11,380 nucleotides of DNA from an uncultured Phenylobacterium sp. (GTDB taxonomy: Bacteria > Pseudomonadota > Alphaproteobacteria > Caulobacterales > Caulobacteraceae): assembly GCA_945952175.1 (NCBI GenBank), contig CAMFHW010000083.1, positions 1 to 11,380 on the forward strand, read 5' to 3'. Below the pieces are notes generated by a model. The model did no database searches, was not told where the DNA came from, and saw only the letters and a program-made list of their open reading frames with translations. Numbering within the stretch: position 1 is the first letter of the stretch; every line of letters starts with the position of its first letter. Below are positions 1 to 5,820 of the stretch, piece by piece. The translations under genes were made by a program, and so were the position numbers.

Positions 1-201
1 GAGTACGCCCTGCTCACGGCGGCCTCCTGCGTGCCGCTGTCCTACATGCAGGTGCTGGACGGCCAGGCTTATGGTCACGGTGGGCTGTCGGCCCTCTATA
101 TCAACGACGCCGCTCTCAGCCTCGTCGCCTGCGCCGGCCTGTCCCTGGTGCTCTGGGCTGTCGCGCGGCGGCGCTCATCGGTGGTCCAGCCCGCGGCCTA
201 G
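1..201 (+). CDS. C-terminal end of a polytopic membrane transporter, probably MFS (partial)
   Basis: Frame 1 is open from the window edge to a TAG at 199-201 and gives 66 residues; the start lies outside the window. Two hydrophobic segments are visible (about residues 3-18 and 42-57), followed by a short basic tail with RRR, as expected for the last helices and cytoplasmic end of a major facilitator superfamily carrier. The opening EYALLTAA resembles the YALLSS-type segment of the AmpG/PAT branch of MFS, but that is a weak resemblance and no substrate can be named. The stop codon overlaps the stop of the convergent regulator gene by 4 bases (CTAG). It could also be another multi-helix permease. 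Confidence 0.65.
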   Translation, partial: EYALLTAASCVPLSYMQVLDGQAYGHGGLSALYINDAALSLVACAGLSLVLWAVARRRSSVVQPAA

Positions 202-659
202 GCGCGGACCTTCGCGCCCGGACCGGGCCGCGTCTCGACGTCGCGGGCCCCGACCGGCTCCCCGCATTCCGAGCAGGTCATCACGGGGTGGAAGTCGCAG
301 CCGCAGGCCCTGTGTCGGTGCAGCAGCGGCGCGCCCGCCTCGCCGGCATAGAACCGGTCGCCCCAGTGGACGATGGCCATGATCACCGGGTGCAGGGCCA
401 GGCCCTTCTCGGTCAGCCGGTATTCGTGGCGCAGGGGCCGTTCCTGGTAGGCGACCTTGCTCAGCACGCCCTCGTCGACCAGCAGCTTCAGCCGCTCGGC
501 GATGATCGTGCGCGAGATGCCCAGGCGCTCCTGGAAGGCCTCGAACCGGCGCACGCCCAGGAAACAGTCGCGCAGGATCAGGAGGGTCCACCGATCGCCG
601 ATCACGGCGAGGGTGCGGGCGGCGGAGCAGGGCTCGGCGGCGAGGTCTTCCCACTTCAT
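198..659 (-). CDS. HxlR-family winged-helix transcriptional regulator with Cys-rich C-terminal tail
   Basis: 153 residues. The HxlR (MarR-like winged helix) signature is clear: a conserved N-terminal Cys (C11), then IGDRWTLLILRD at 20-31, the recognition-helix region GISRTIIAERLKLL at 47-60, and a wing with RHEYRLTEKG at 78-87. In HxlR regulators such as YodB and HypR the N-terminal Cys senses quinones or oxidants by thiol chemistry; C11 sits at that position, so redox or electrophile sensing is possible here. The tail adds C119-x-C121 and C129-x2-C132 with H114, H116 and H124 nearby, which looks like a zinc-ribbon-type extension; I recall similar tails in other proteobacterial members. The ATG at 659 is the first start after an in-frame TGA at 672-674. 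No Shine-Dalgarno sequence precedes it, so the mRNA may be leaderless. It is divergent from the SDR gene, which it probably controls. Confidence 0.93.
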   Translation of the reverse strand: MKWEDLAAEPCSAARTLAVIGDRWTLLILRDCFLGVRRFEAFQERLGISRTIIAERLKLLVDEGVLSKVAYQERPLRHEYRLTEKGLALHPVIMAIVHWGDRFYAGEAGAPLLHRHRACGCDFHPVMTCSECGEPVGARDVETRPGPGAKVRA

Positions 660-674
660 GGCCGCAATATCTCA

Positions 675-700
675 TTGACTGCGTCCAGATTCAATACGAT
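675..700 (+). promoter_or_regulatory. Candidate promoter of the SDR gene
   Basis: TTGACT at 675-680 and TACGAT at 695-700 are separated by 14 bases. That is short for an E. coli promoter but inside the spacing of Caulobacter housekeeping promoters (TTGACGS, N10-14, GCTANAWC, from established knowledge). The -10 match is only partial. Transcription would start near 707, about 28 bases before the SDR start codon. The left arm of the inverted repeat lies between the two hexamers. Prediction only. Confidence 0.35.
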
Positions 701-720
701 GGTGCATCCATAATCTGGAC
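683..720. promoter_or_regulatory. Palindromic operator candidate between hxlR and SDR genes
   Basis: GTCCAGATT at 683-691 is repeated as its perfect reverse complement AATCTGGAC at 712-720. The arms are 9 bp, the spacer is 20 bp, and the arm centres are 29 bp apart, close to three helical turns. The spacer holds a smaller GATG/CATC repeat. HxlR proteins bind as dimers to inverted repeats in their own divergent promoter regions, so this is the obvious binding site. The left arm falls inside the proposed SDR promoter and the right arm downstream of its start, which suits repression. Either strand could also use it. Confidence 0.6.
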
Positions 721-734
721 TTAAGGGCGGAGAC

Positions 735-1484
735 ATGCCGGAACCACTTCAACAAGCGCCTAAAGCTTGCCTGATCGTCGGGGTGGGCGAGGGCGTCGGA
801 GGCGCCATCGCCAAGGCCTTCGCCGCCGAGGGCTACGCCGTCTGCATCACCCGCCGGGCCCGCAACCTCGACCAGCTCGAAGCCTTCGCCGACGAGATCC
901 GCGCCGAGGGCGGGGTCGTCCACGCCTTCGGCTGCGACGCCCGTTCCGAGGAGGAGACCATCGCCCTCTTCGACCGCATCGAGGCCGAGGTCGGGCCGCT
1001 GGAAGTGGTGGTCTTCAACATCGGCGCGAACGTCCGCTTCGGCGTCACCGAGACCACCACGCGGGTCTTCACCAAGGTCTGGGAGATGGCTTGCTTCGCC
1101 GGCTTCCTGGCGATCCGCGAGGCGGCCCGGGTGATGACGCCACGCGGCCGCGGCACGATCCTGGTCACGGGCGCCACGGCCTCGGTCCGGGGCCGCGAGG
1201 GCTTCGCCGCCTTCGCCGCCGCCAAGCACGGCCTGCGCGCCGTCGCCCAGTCCGCCGCCCGCGAACTCGGGCCCAAGGGCGTCCACGTCGCCCACATCGT
1301 GGTGGACGGCGCCATCGACGGGGTGTTCACCCGCTCGCGCAGCGACAACGTCCAGGATTTGCTGGACCGCGACGTGATCCTCAAGCCCGAGGATATCGCC
1401 CGCAACTATGTCTGGCTGACCGACCAGCCCCGGTCGGCCTGGACCCACGAACTGGACCTGCGTCCCTGGTCCGAGAGCTGGTGA
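735..1484 (+). CDS. SDR-fold (Rossmann) protein lacking the classical catalytic Ser, Tyr and Asn
   Basis: 249 residues of short-chain dehydrogenase/reductase fold. The dinucleotide-binding motif GxxxGxG is at G16, G20 and G22; R40-R41 after the second strand hints at NADP(H). VFNIG at 93-97 stands where NNAG is usual. The active-site region reads TGATASVRGREGFAAFAAAK (145-164): by classical spacing the Ser is A147, the Tyr is F160, and only Lys K164 remains; C120 appears to occupy the Asn position. This suggests altered or no redox chemistry; I recall related bacterial SDRs with the same FAxFAxAK pattern, so it is probably a subfamily trait rather than decay. ATG at 735 is preceded by AAGGG (723-727). 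It sits 8 bases upstream of, and likely co-transcribed with, the HCCA-isomerase-like gene. The substrate is unknown. Confidence 0.9.
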   Translation: MPEPLQQAPKACLIVGVGEGVGGAIAKAFAAEGYAVCITRRARNLDQLEAFADEIRAEGGVVHAFGCDARSEEETIALFDRIEAEVGPLEVVVFNIGANVRFGVTETTTRVFTKVWEMACFAGFLAIREAARVMTPRGRGTILVTGATASVRGREGFAAFAAAKHGLRAVAQSAARELGPKGVHVAHIVVDGAIDGVFTRSRSDNVQDLLDRDVILKPEDIARNYVWLTDQPRSAWTHELDLRPWSESW

Positions 1485-1492
1485 GGAACGAC

Positions 1493-2104
1493 ATGCCCAG
1501 GACCCTCGACTTCATCTTCGATTTCGGCAGCCCCAACGCCTACCTGTCCGGCAAGGTGCTGCCCGGGATCTGCGCCCGCACCGGCGCCAGGCTGAATCTG
1601 ATCCCCTGCCTGCTGGGCGGGATCTTCAAGATCACCGGCAACCAGGCGCCCAACCAGGCCTTCGGCCACATCCAGGGCAAGCTCGCCTACGAGACCCTGG
1701 AGACCCGCCGCTTCGTCGAGAAGCACGGCCTGTCGGCCTTCCGCTTCAACCCGCACTTCCCGGTCAACACCCTGCTGATCATGCGCGGCCAGATCGCGGC
1801 CCAGCGCCAGGGCGTGGCCGAGCGCTATCTCGAGACGGTGCTGAAGGCGATGTGGGAGGACGGCGAGAAGATGGACGATCCGGAGGTCGTGGCCCGGGTC
1901 CTGGCCGCCGCCGGTCTCGACGCCAAGGCGATCCTCGGGGCGACCCAGGACCCCGAGGTCAAGGCCGAGCTGATGGCCAACACCGAGAAGGCCGCCGCGC
2001 GTGGCGTGTTCGGCATCCCGACCTTCTTCGTCGGCGACGAGATGTTCTTCGGCAAGGAACGCCTCGGCCAGGTCGAGGAAGAGCTCGCGAAGGTTCCGGT
2101 CTAG
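1493..2104 (+). CDS. DsbA-fold protein, 2-hydroxychromene-2-carboxylate isomerase / kappa-GST-like
   Basis: 203 residues. The N-terminus has a thioredoxin-fold strand followed by FDFGSPNAYLS (9-19), matching the DFxSPxxY motif of 2-hydroxychromene-2-carboxylate isomerase (NahD type) and kappa-class glutathione transferases. S13 takes the place of the first Cys of the DsbA CxxC, so this is a glutathione-dependent isomerase or transferase type rather than a disulfide oxidase. A helical insertion follows, then GVFGIPTFFV (171-180) with the cis-proline P176 and the closing strand. In known pathways the enzyme isomerises a ring-fission product during naphthalene-type degradation, using glutathione; no other degradation genes are visible here. 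The start is supported by GAGG at 1483-1486, overlapping the upstream TGA. It has no signal peptide, so it is cytosolic. Its stop shares CTAG with the convergent gene. Confidence 0.88.
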   Translation: MPRTLDFIFDFGSPNAYLSGKVLPGICARTGARLNLIPCLLGGIFKITGNQAPNQAFGHIQGKLAYETLETRRFVEKHGLSAFRFNPHFPVNTLLIMRGQIAAQRQGVAERYLETVLKAMWEDGEKMDDPEVVARVLAAAGLDAKAILGATQDPEVKAELMANTEKAAARGVFGIPTFFVGDEMFFGKERLGQVEEELAKVPV

Positions 2105-2460
2105 TCGTCGTCCTCGCCGAGCAGCTCGGCCTTGGCCGCCTCCCACATGGCGCGGCCCTGGGTCATGGTGGCGCGGATGGTCTGCAGGTCGACCTCCGGA
2201 TAGCGGCCCTGGTGGACGCCCAGCGCCACCAGAAACGCCGTCTCGAAGTCGCGGTAGTCGACCCACATCTTGGAGGCCATCTCCAACGGCCAGGCGAGCA
2301 GGCTCTCGTCGGCGCCCTCCCAGCCGTCGGCCAGTTCGCTGGCGGCGATGCCGAAGTCCTCTGGCTTGCCCAGGGTCTCCAGACCGTCGAGGGTCACGGT
2401 CCACTGCCGGCCGCGCCAGACGATCTCCTCGGCGCGCATCTTCAGGTCGTTCTCGTGCAT
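2101..2460 (-). CDS. Hypothetical 119-residue soluble acidic protein
   Basis: I do not recognise this family. The protein starts MHENDLKMRAEEIVWRGRQ, is rich in Trp (five to six) and acidic residues, has no signal peptide or membrane segment, and ends LLGEDDD. A predicted N-terminal beta part (EEIVWRGRQWTVTLDGLE, 11-28) is followed by mostly helical sequence. The coding case rests on third-position GC bias in this frame, an open frame that fills the gap between its neighbours, and a stop that overlaps the convergent gene by exactly 4 bases. The Shine-Dalgarno sequence is poor at M1 and no better at the alternative M8, so the exact start is uncertain. It is divergent from the M28 peptidase gene across 111 bases. 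It could be a lineage-restricted protein of Caulobacterales. Confidence 0.72.
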   Translation of the reverse strand: MHENDLKMRAEEIVWRGRQWTVTLDGLETLGKPEDFGIAASELADGWEGADESLLAWPLEMASKMWVDYRDFETAFLVALGVHQGRYPEVDLQTIRATMTQGRAMWEAAKAELLGEDDD

Positions 2461-2461
2461 G

Positions 2462-2519
2462 GCGGCTTGTTAGCCCATCGGCCGCGCCGGGGCGAGGTCG
2501 GCCGATGCCTAGCGGCTTG
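2462..2519. repeat. Inverted repeat flanked by a short direct repeat in a divergent intergenic region
   Basis: CATCGGCC (2476-2483) and GGCCGATG (2500-2507) form a perfect 8-bp inverted repeat with a 16-bp spacer. GCGGCTTG occurs just outside on both sides (2462-2469 and 2512-2519). It lies between the divergent 119-aa gene and the M28 peptidase gene, so it may be an operator for either. There is no T-run, so a terminator is unlikely. In DNA this GC-rich, an 8-bp repeat may also be chance. Confidence 0.35.
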
Positions 2520-2571
2520 GTCTCGAACATGCTCTAGGGTCAGGCGCCCCCAGAGTCCGGAGACCTTCCGC

Positions 2572-4221
2572 ATGCGTACCGCCCTGTTCGCCGCCGCAGC
2601 CCTGATCGCCATCGCCGGCGCCGCCCAGGCGGCCACCGATCCGGCGAAGATGTCGGACATCGTCAAGACGCTGGCCTCCGATCCCTTCGAGGGCCGCGCG
2701 CCTGGCTCGCCGGGCGAGGCCAGGACGATCGAGTACCTCACCGCCCAGTTCAAGGCGCTGGGCCTGGAGCCGGCGGGCGAGAAGGGTTCCTATATCCAGG
2801 ACGTCGCCCTCTTGAAGACCCAGGTCCAGGGCCCCGGCGCCTTCAGCTTCGACGTGAAGGGCGCCAAGACCGCCCTCGGCTTCGGCAAGGACGTGGCCGG
2901 CATCACCCTGCTGCCGGTTGACCACGTGGCGATCAAGGCCGCGCCGCTGGTCTTCGTCGGCTATGGCGTGACCGCGCCCGAGCGCGGCTGGGACGACTTC
3001 AAGGGCTACGACCTGAAGGGCAAGGTCGCGATCATCCTGATCAACGATCCCGACTTCGAGGCCAAGCCCGGCGAGCCCGTGGCCGGCAAGTTCGGCGGCC
3101 AGGCGATGGCCTACTACGGCCGCTGGACCTACAAGTACGACGAGGCCATCCGGCGCGGCGCCGTCGCTGCCCTGATCGTCCACGAAACGCCCGGCGCCGG
3201 CTATGGCTGGTCGACAGTGATCGCGCCCGGCGGCGAGGGCTTCGACATCGTCCGCGCCGATCCCGCCAAGGAGCGTCTGCAGTTGCAGGCCTGGATCAGC
3301 CGCGACGCCGCGGTCGATCTCTTCAAGCAGGCCGGCCTCGATTTCGAAGCGCTGAAGACCAGCGCCCGCCGCGCCGATTTCAAGCCGGTCGAATTGGCCG
3401 GCGCGACCTTCTCCGCCGACTACGGCCTGACCTACAGCCAGGTCATGAGCCACAACGTGATCGGCAAGCTGACCGGCAAGGGCCACCCCGATGAGAGCGT
3501 GATGTTCGCCGCTCACTGGGACGCCTACGGCATCGGCGCGCCCGACGCCCAGGGCCGGACCATCCGCCGCGGCGCCGCGGACGATGGCACCGGGGTCGCG
3601 GGCGTCATGGAGCTGGCGCGCCAGTTCAAGGCCGCGCCGCGCACCGACCGCTCGCTCTATTTCGGGGTCTGGACCGCCGAGGAGCGCGGCCTGCTCGGCT
3701 CCGAATATTACGGGGTCCACCCGACCGTCCCGCTCGACAAGATGGTCGCCAACCTGACCATGGACACCCTGCAGACCGCCGGCCCGTCCAAGGACGTAGT
3801 GCTGGTCGGCTACGGCCAGAGCGAGCTGGACGACCGCCTGGCCGCGGCCGCCAAGACCCAGGGGCGCACCGTCACCCCCGACGCCCATCCGGAGAAGGGC
3901 CTGGCCTTCCGCGCCGACCACTTCTCGCTGGCCAAGCACGGCGTGCCGGCCCTGCTGCTGATGGGCCTCGGCGGTGGGCCGGACCTAGTCAAGGGCGGGC
4001 GCGAGGCCGGCGACAAGTGGGTCAACGACTTCACGGCCAACTGCTACCACAAGGCCTGCGACGACTGGTCGGCGGACTGGGATCTGCGCGGCGCCGCCGC
4101 CGACGTGGACCTGCTCTACGTGATCGGCCGCGACCTCGCCGACAGCCGCGCCTGGCCGGCCTGGAAGGCCGGCTCGGAGTTCAAGGCGATCCGCGACAAG
4201 AGCGCGGCGGAGCGGAAGTAG
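2572..4221 (+). CDS. Exported M28-family zinc metallopeptidase with PA domain
   Basis: 549 residues. A Sec signal peptide is clear: MRTALF, a hydrophobic core, and a cleavage site after AQA at residue 20. The mature N-terminus (about 25-75) is a helical M28 lead, then a protease-associated insertion begins near 124 (PLVFVGYGV, then KGYDLKGKVAIILIND). The catalytic domain carries all expected M28 ligands: H315 with D317 (AHWDAYG), bridging D337 (GAADDGTG), catalytic E370 and ligand E371 (TAEERG), D398 (TMDT) and H450 (RADHFS). It should be an aminopeptidase or peptidase binding two zinc ions in the periplasm or outside the cell; the substrate cannot be read from sequence. The start is supported by GGAG at 2559-2562, 9 bases upstream, and the signal peptide begins right at it. 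Its TAG directly abuts the stop of the convergent methyltransferase gene. Family length and motifs look intact. Confidence 0.95.
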   Translation: MRTALFAAAALIAIAGAAQAATDPAKMSDIVKTLASDPFEGRAPGSPGEARTIEYLTAQFKALGLEPAGEKGSYIQDVALLKTQVQGPGAFSFDVKGAKTALGFGKDVAGITLLPVDHVAIKAAPLVFVGYGVTAPERGWDDFKGYDLKGKVAIILINDPDFEAKPGEPVAGKFGGQAMAYYGRWTYKYDEAIRRGAVAALIVHETPGAGYGWSTVIAPGGEGFDIVRADPAKERLQLQAWISRDAAVDLFKQAGLDFEALKTSARRADFKPVELAGATFSADYGLTYSQVMSHNVIGKLTGKGHPDESVMFAAHWDAYGIGAPDAQGRTIRRGAADDGTGVAGVMELARQFKAAPRTDRSLYFGVWTAEERGLLGSEYYGVHPTVPLDKMVANLTMDTLQTAGPSKDVVLVGYGQSELDDRLAAAAKTQGRTVTPDAHPEKGLAFRADHFSLAKHGVPALLLMGLGGGPDLVKGGREAGDKWVNDFTANCYHKACDDWSADWDLRGAAADVDLLYVIGRDLADSRAWPAWKAGSEFKAIRDKSAAERK

Positions 4222-4998
4222 TCAGCCGGGCTTGCGGAACAGGTGCACGAGATTGGGGCCGAGCGGCGCGGTCCCGTCGGCCTGAAGCCCGACGGCCTCC
4301 GCGAACGGCCGGGGATCGGCCGCATAGAAGGTCATGTGATCGAGGCTGCGCGCCTCGACGCCGCGAGGCCCCTCGACCACATATTCGATGGTCTGATCGT
4401 AGCGGCCGATCTGCGGCTTGCTGGAGCGATCGGCGATGCTGACCACCAGCCGCCGGCCCCCCTCGATCGGCCGGATCAGGGCGGGTCCCCGAACGTCCGG
4501 AAGCGGCTGGCCCAGCATCTCGGCCGAGGCCAGGTGAAAGGCGGCCCGACCGCCGGGTTTCAGATGCCGCGCCACCCCGGCGAACACGTTGCGCCAGGCC
4601 GCACCGGACGGCAGGTGGCCCAATGCGAAATAGGGGCTGATCACCGCGTCGAACTGTTCGTCGAGATTGAGGCTGGCCATGTCGCCGCGCTGGAACCGCA
4701 GCCGCGCCGCGATCTCGGGCGGGGCGGAGCGGAGCTTGGCCTCGGCCTGGGCCAGCATGGCCGGCGCGATGTCGACGCCCAGCACCGAAATCCCCCGCGC
4801 GGCCAGCTCGAAGCTGACCCGGCCCGTACCCGAGCCGAGCTCCAGGGCCGAGCCGCCCGGCGAAACCAGGGCCGCATAGAGTTCGACATCGCCCGCCAGG
4901 CTGGTGTCCGCCGCGGTGGTCAGGTCATAGAACCGCGCCGACAGGCCCTTGTCTGAATAGTAGGGTCGCGTCTCGACCCGCCCCAGCTTGCCGCCCAT
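4222..4998 (-). CDS. Class I SAM-dependent methyltransferase
   Basis: 258 residues. The Rossmann methyltransferase core is clear: motif I ALELGSGTGR at 51-60, the acidic residue binding the SAM ribose at D76 (VLGVDIAPAML), RGDM at 104-107 (adenine contact, D106), the post-motif strand FDAVISPYFALGHL (116-129) and LKPGGRAAFHL. This matches the Methyltransf_25/11 type of small-molecule or macromolecule methyltransferase; the C-terminal half (RYDQTIEYVVEG and onward) is a beta-rich substrate part as in related enzymes. No substrate can be named. It has no signal peptide, so it is cytosolic. A G-rich stretch 6-8 bases before the ATG may act as ribosome binding site. It is a single-gene unit, divergent from lemA, with a strong inverted repeat in the presumed leader. 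It ends with TGA immediately next to the TAG of the peptidase gene. Confidence 0.92.
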   Translation of the reverse strand: MGGKLGRVETRPYYSDKGLSARFYDLTTAADTSLAGDVELYAALVSPGGSALELGSGTGRVSFELAARGISVLGVDIAPAMLAQAEAKLRSAPPEIAARLRFQRGDMASLNLDEQFDAVISPYFALGHLPSGAAWRNVFAGVARHLKPGGRAAFHLASAEMLGQPLPDVRGPALIRPIEGGRRLVVSIADRSSKPQIGRYDQTIEYVVEGPRGVEARSLDHMTFYAADPRPFAEAVGLQADGTAPLGPNLVHLFRKPG

Positions 4999-5018
4999 TC
5001 AAACCGCCCCCCGACGAT

Positions 5019-5046
5019 CAGGCTTCGGACTATGCGCCGAAGCCTG
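5019..5046. repeat. Perfect 10-bp inverted repeat in the methyltransferase-lemA intergenic region
   Basis: CAGGCTTCGG at 5019-5028 pairs perfectly with CCGAAGCCTG at 5037-5046 across an 8-base loop. It lies 20-48 bases upstream of the methyltransferase start and about 120 bases upstream of lemA. No T-run follows on either strand, and both flanking genes start here rather than end, so it is not a terminator. It is either an operator for a dimeric regulator or a leader hairpin of the methyltransferase mRNA. Confidence 0.6.
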
Positions 5047-5094
5047 GCGGTGTGAAATCCCCGCCTCCTGCATGACGGGTGGCGCAGACAGCCA

Positions 5095-5108
5095 TTGCGC
5101 TGGATCAA
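5095..5108 (+). promoter_or_regulatory. FNR/FixK-like binding site candidate upstream of lemA operon
   Basis: TTGCGCTGGATCAA matches 8 of the 10 fixed bases of the FNR/FixK/Anr box TTGAT-N4-ATCAA; the right half is perfect and the left keeps TTG. If it activates lemA from position -41.5, transcription would start near 5143, 24 bases upstream of the lemA TTG. I see no good -10 hexamer there, so this remains a candidate. Confidence 0.33.
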
Positions 5109-5153
5109 GGCGCGGCCAATGATCGCCCGCGAAGCTTGAAGCTGCGACACAAC

Positions 5154-5158
5154 GGGAG
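5154..5158 (+). promoter_or_regulatory. Ribosome binding site fixing the TTG start of lemA
   Basis: GGGAG lies 8 bases before the TTG at 5167. An in-frame TGA at 5137-5139 closes the frame upstream, and there is no ATG or GTG between it and the lipoprotein signal sequence, so TTG is the only usable start. Confidence 0.75.
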
Positions 5159-5166
5159 CCTCCGAC

Positions 5167-5820
5167 TTGACCAGCCTCCGCACGCGCCTCGCGCGCCTGG
5201 CTCTGTTCCTCGCCATCCCGGCCCTGCTGGCCGGGTGCGGGATCAACAACATCCCCACCAAGGAAGAGACCGCCAAGGCGGCCTGGGCCGAGGTGCAGAA
5301 CCAGTACCAGCGCCGCAGCGACCTGATCCCCAACCTGGTCGAGACGGTGAAGGGCTATGCCGCCCAGGAGAAGAGCGTGCTGGTCGAGGTGGCCCAGGCG
5401 CGCGCCTCGGCGACCCAGGTCAAGGTCGACGCCTCGACCCTGACCGACCCGGCCAAGTTCAACGAATACGCCCAGGCGCAGGACAAGCTGAGCGGCGTGC
5501 TCGGCCGGCTGATGATGATCCAGGAGAGCTATCCGCAGCTGAAGTCGGACCAGAACTTCCTGGCCCTGCAGTCGCAGCTCGAGGGCACCGAGAACCGCAT
5601 CGCCATCGCCCGGCGCGACTACAACGAGGCGGTCCGCTCCTACAATCTCGAGTTCAAGACCTTCCCGAACAGCTTCTGGGCGGCGTTCCACAAGGACTCC
5701 AAGCCCATGGAGATGTTCCAGGCCTCCTCCACCGCCCAGAGCGCGCCCAGCGTCAGCTTCGCGCCGTCCGGTCCCGCCGTCGCGCCGGGCTCCGCACCCC
5801 CGGCCAAGACCACGCCATGA
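5167..5820 (+). CDS. lemA: LemA family lipoprotein
   Basis: 217 residues read from a TTG start. A short basic N-region and hydrophobic core lead to the lipobox L21-A22-G23-C24, so the protein should be lipid-anchored at C24 in the envelope. The LemA fold follows: EEVQNQYQRRSDLIPNLVETVKGYA-like sequence (about 39-65), a long helical region, then YNEAVRSYNLEFKTFP (about 153-168), which is the family hallmark. The last 40 residues are a low-complexity Ser/Pro/Ala tail. LemA proteins have helical bundles and commonly neighbour TPM-domain genes; their biochemical role is poorly defined. The stop overlaps the next gene's start as ATGA, indicating translational coupling. It is the first gene of a three-gene operon, with a possible FNR/FixK-like site upstream. 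Confidence 0.94.
   Translation: MTSLRTRLARLALFLAIPALLAGCGINNIPTKEETAKAAWAEVQNQYQRRSDLIPNLVETVKGYAAQEKSVLVEVAQARASATQVKVDASTLTDPAKFNEYAQAQDKLSGVLGRLMMIQESYPQLKSDQNFLALQSQLEGTENRIAIARRDYNEAVRSYNLEFKTFPNSFWAAFHKDSKPMEMFQASSTAQSAPSVSFAPSGPAVAPGSAPPAKTTP

Noticed and set aside
1170..1230. Loss of the SDR catalytic Tyr as a sequencing error
   Set aside because: Three separate active-site positions differ, the frame is intact throughout, and similar sequences are remembered from other bacteria.
767..1492. Upstream extension of the HCCA-isomerase-like frame through the SDR gene, suggesting a fusion protein
   Set aside because: The extension is Arg/Pro/Gly-rich out-of-frame sequence of the SDR gene. 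The real start at 1493 has its own ribosome binding site, and the DsbA fold begins there.
1852..2571. Extension of the peptidase frame upstream of 2572
   Set aside because: The signal peptide begins exactly at 2572 with a proper ribosome binding site; the extension runs antisense to the 119-aa gene and out of frame of the isomerase gene.
2509..3939. Long open frame on the minus strand opposite the M28 peptidase gene (476 codons)
   Set aside because: It is a GC-driven shadow: the plus-strand frame has a signal peptide and all M28 zinc ligands, while the antisense product is a Gly/Ala/Arg/Asp-rich string without any motif.
5019..5046. Hairpin as a transcription terminator
   Set aside because: There is no T-run on either strand and it lies between two divergent starts, where no gene ends.
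5079..5816. Extension of the first TPM frame upstream through lemA
   Set aside because: It is out of frame with LemA, which is a full lipoprotein; the ATGA overlap at 5817 and a signal peptide fix the real start.
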